DNA from: Anodontia alba
Taxonomy: Eukaryota; Mollusca; Bivalvia; Lucinida; Lucinidae
Assembly: GCA_964016985.1 (NCBI GenBank)
Contig: OZ024830.1
Span: forward strand, 76,601,763 to 76,665,762
DNA: 64,000 nt
Direction of reading: 5' to 3'
Position 1 is the first letter of the stretch. Each line of letters starts with the position of its first letter. The notes below the pieces were generated by a model, which was not told where the DNA came from, did not search any database, and saw only the letters and a list, made by a program, of their open reading frames with translations. Positions 62,524-64,000 of the stretch are shown piece after piece. Position numbers and translations under genes: made by a program.

Positions 62524-62592
62524 GTACACCAGCTAGTGTGAGGACTCCTGGTATGTCAGCCAATATCAACACACCTAGCTTTAATCTCCAAG
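62524..62592 (+). CDS. supt6h: SPT6 exon 34 (last visible)
   Basis: Residues 1530-1552, acceptor TTTCTCAG, donor GTATGT, phase 1 to 1. GTPASVRTPGMSANINTPSF NLQ is the start of the Thr/Pro-rich tail and parallels TRTPASINATPANINL in vertebrates. The rest of the tail is outside the window. From 62593 to 64000 there is only intron: SINE remnants, P10 remnant (62990-63060), P11, P1 and P8. Confidence 0.93.
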
Positions 62593-63082
62593 GTATGTGT
62601 GCATTTCATTTACAGTAAATGTTCTAGTTTCAAACATTTTATTTAAACTTTTTGTCCAGATTTTGTTTTCTGAGCATTTATTTCACAAAATTCTAGGTGA
62701 AATAGCAAATAGACCCTGATCAGACTGTACCAAATAGGTGGGGATAGGAGGTTTTTAATTGTTTAGATTTGTCTTTCCTGTCTTGAGCTGTTTCTCTGTC
62801 CCTTTGGGAGACAGCTCAACAGGGCTGAAATATTTTTGACTGTGCTGTAAAACTTAAACTAAAACAAAGTTGTCTTTGATGTGTATCTGTTTCCATGAAA
62901 TATATGAGGTACAAGAGATGAGATCTGAATTGGAGTGGTCCAAACAACAGTGTGGCTACTCCCACTCATTTTCTGAAGTTTTGCATAGTGTTGGCCAAAA
63001 TTTCTTAGTCGATTATCAGTTTTGTAAAACCTACTGATCATCGATTAATAATCGGCTTGTAGAAAATATATTCACTATTAAC

Positions 63083-63436
63083 TTACCATATTCACCCTAA
63101 TTACCGCACTGTGCGCTTAGGTTTTTCAGAATTACTGGGAACACTCAGTTGTGCTAAAATATGAATCTACCTACTAAGGGTACACTGTAAAAAATCAGAA
63201 TAGGATTTATTTGATGATTATAATACGATTTTTTTTCTGATTTTCTTTATAAAGGCATATGTTGTGGGTACTCATTTGAATTGCATTGACAAGTCGATGC
63301 AATTCAAATGAGCACCCACAACATATGCCTTTATAAAGAAGTAAAGAAAAAGTACATTGGCTGTAATCTGAAGACTACGGAATTTCTGGACTGTGCGCTT
63401 ATAGGGGTATGTGCGGTAATTAGATCGAATACGGTA
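63083..63436. mobile_element. P11 element with a P1-type hairpin core
   Basis: TACCATATTCACCCTAATTA, CCGCACTGTGCGC on the left and CTGTGCGCTTATAG, GTGCGGTAATTAGATCGAAT, ACGGTA on the right. The core is near-perfect: GCATATGTTGTGGGTACTCA ... TGAGCACCCACAACATATGC. Confidence 0.83.
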
Positions 63437-63489
63437 GCCCTCTTCCAGGTACTTATTCATTGCTCCAGATCAACAAGAGGTGTATTCAG

Positions 63490-63610
63490 ACAATATTTTT
63501 CTTATTTATCCATGAAAACATGTTATGGGTACTCAATAGAAGCACATCCATGAGGCGCTTCTAATGAGTACCCACAACATAGTTTTTCATGGAGAAATAA
63601 GAAAAATATC
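63490..63610. mobile_element. P1 foldback MITE
   Basis: ATATTTTTCTTATTTATCCA on the left and TGGAGAAATAAGAAAAATAT on the right; GGGTACTCAATAGAAGCACA / GAGGCGCTTCTAATGAGTAC centre. Confidence 0.87.
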
Positions 63611-63764
63611 AGTACTTTTGGGTTGACTTATTTAAGGCTATTTTGTAATTGTTTTCTTCACTTTTTTTGATCACAAATCTAGAATGCCCAAAATGTAAGA
63701 AAAGGGCTGGCGAAAAAAAAGGTGTTTTTTGGCCTTGTAACTTTAGGTAGTAATAAAGCCATTT

Positions 63765-64000
63765 ACAATAGAGTTGACTCTCGTTATATCGACTGCTTAT
63801 CTCGAATAACGGCTTATCTCATTAAAAATTGGTCCCTTTGTGAACATCAAAATTTAACAACAGGTAACATAGTATTGTGGAAAAGAGGAGAAATTGCCCC
63901 TAAGGAGCAATTTCTCCTTTTTTCCACAATATTTTCAATACATCTCCATCTTCAGGAGTCAAATTACATATTCATTTGTGAAATGTGCTTGTTCAATTTA
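63765..64000. mobile_element. P8 MITE, cut by window end
   Basis: Reverse orientation: AGAGTTGACTCTCGTTATAT, GCTTATCTCGAATAACGGCT, central GGAGAAATTGCCCCTAAGGA GCAATTTCTCC, then CAGGAGTCAAATTACATATT. Confidence 0.82.

Larger units (their letters stand above)
1768..62592 (+). other. supt6h: SPT6 gene, 34 coding exons, 3'-partial
   Basis: Spans the first visible spliced exon to the last visible coding exon. SPT6 is a nuclear histone H3-H4 chaperone and elongation factor that binds RNA polymerase II. All 34 exons are on the + strand, each is bounded by AG and GT, and the phases chain without a break into 1552 codons plus one base. The product follows animal SPT6 in order: acidic N-terminus, IWS1-binding-like segment, Tex-like core, YqgF fold, helix-hairpin-helix, death-like domain, S1, tandem SH2, Thr/Pro tail. 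Human SPT6 has 1726 residues, so the last exons are outside the window. No internal stop or frameshift was seen, so it looks functional. Introns make up over 90 percent of the span and are full of transposons. Confidence 0.96.

Noticed and set aside
62593..64000. Further SPT6 C-terminal exons
   Set aside because: I looked for ADLTRAV-like or Thr/Pro-rich coding text in the right phase and found only P11, P1 and P8 elements and AT-rich sequence.

Overview
The window holds one large protein-coding gene on the + strand, embedded in repeat-rich DNA. The gene is SPT6 (SUPT6H in vertebrates), the histone chaperone and transcription elongation factor that travels with RNA polymerase II. I can place 34 consecutive coding exons from the start codon at 1793 to 62592. 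They join with GT-AG introns and consistent phases into 4657 coding bases, about 1552 codons. The C-terminal roughly 150-200 residues and the stop codon lie beyond the right edge. No other gene is supported on either strand.

The organism is an animal, most likely a bivalve mollusc. The gene has many short exons (69-230 nt) and introns of 0.4-4.4 kb. The introns carry tRNA-derived SINEs, palindromic MITEs, and tandem-repeat-bearing elements with 5' hairpins and CTTGTT/CTAGTT 3' ends, a style I associate with bivalve genomes. The species cannot be named from this window.

Layout: 1-1767 is upstream sequence that starts with a cut SINE. A splice acceptor at 1766-1767 implies at least one upstream non-coding 5' exon, not identified here. 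Exons 1-6 (1793-16378) encode the acidic, disordered N-terminus. Exons 7-16 (19216-32700) encode the Tex-like helical core. Exons 17-21 (34315-42114) encode the RNase H-like YqgF fold. Exons 22-25 encode the helix-hairpin-helix and death-like regions. Exons 26-28 encode the S1 region. Exons 30-33 encode the tandem SH2 module that binds the phosphorylated linker of the RNA polymerase II large subunit. Exon 34 begins the Thr/Pro-rich tail.

Only about 7 percent of the window is coding; much of the rest is recognisable transposon. Repeat families, with names used only in this annotation: SINE-A (tRNA head, about 300 bp), SINE-B (Leu/Ser-tRNA-like head, about 190 bp, CAT-rich tail) and SINE-C (pyrimidine-rich). 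P2, P3 and P4 are palindromic MITEs at TTAA targets. P1, P5 and P7 are other foldback families. P8 and P9 are pogo/mariner-like with TA targets. P10 is hAT-like with 8-bp target duplications. P11, P13 and P15-P19 are further inverted-repeat elements. H elements have a Helentron-like layout with internal tandem arrays. One 1.1-kb long-TIR element resembles a Mutator-like element.

The most notable observations are two hairpin cores shared by MITE families with unrelated termini, duplicated splice acceptors in introns 2 and 23, a fragment of exon 11 copied into intron 11 and cut at a TTAA site, a SINE pierced by several MITEs, a 955-bp higher-order repeat, and transposons packed to within a few bases of splice sites.
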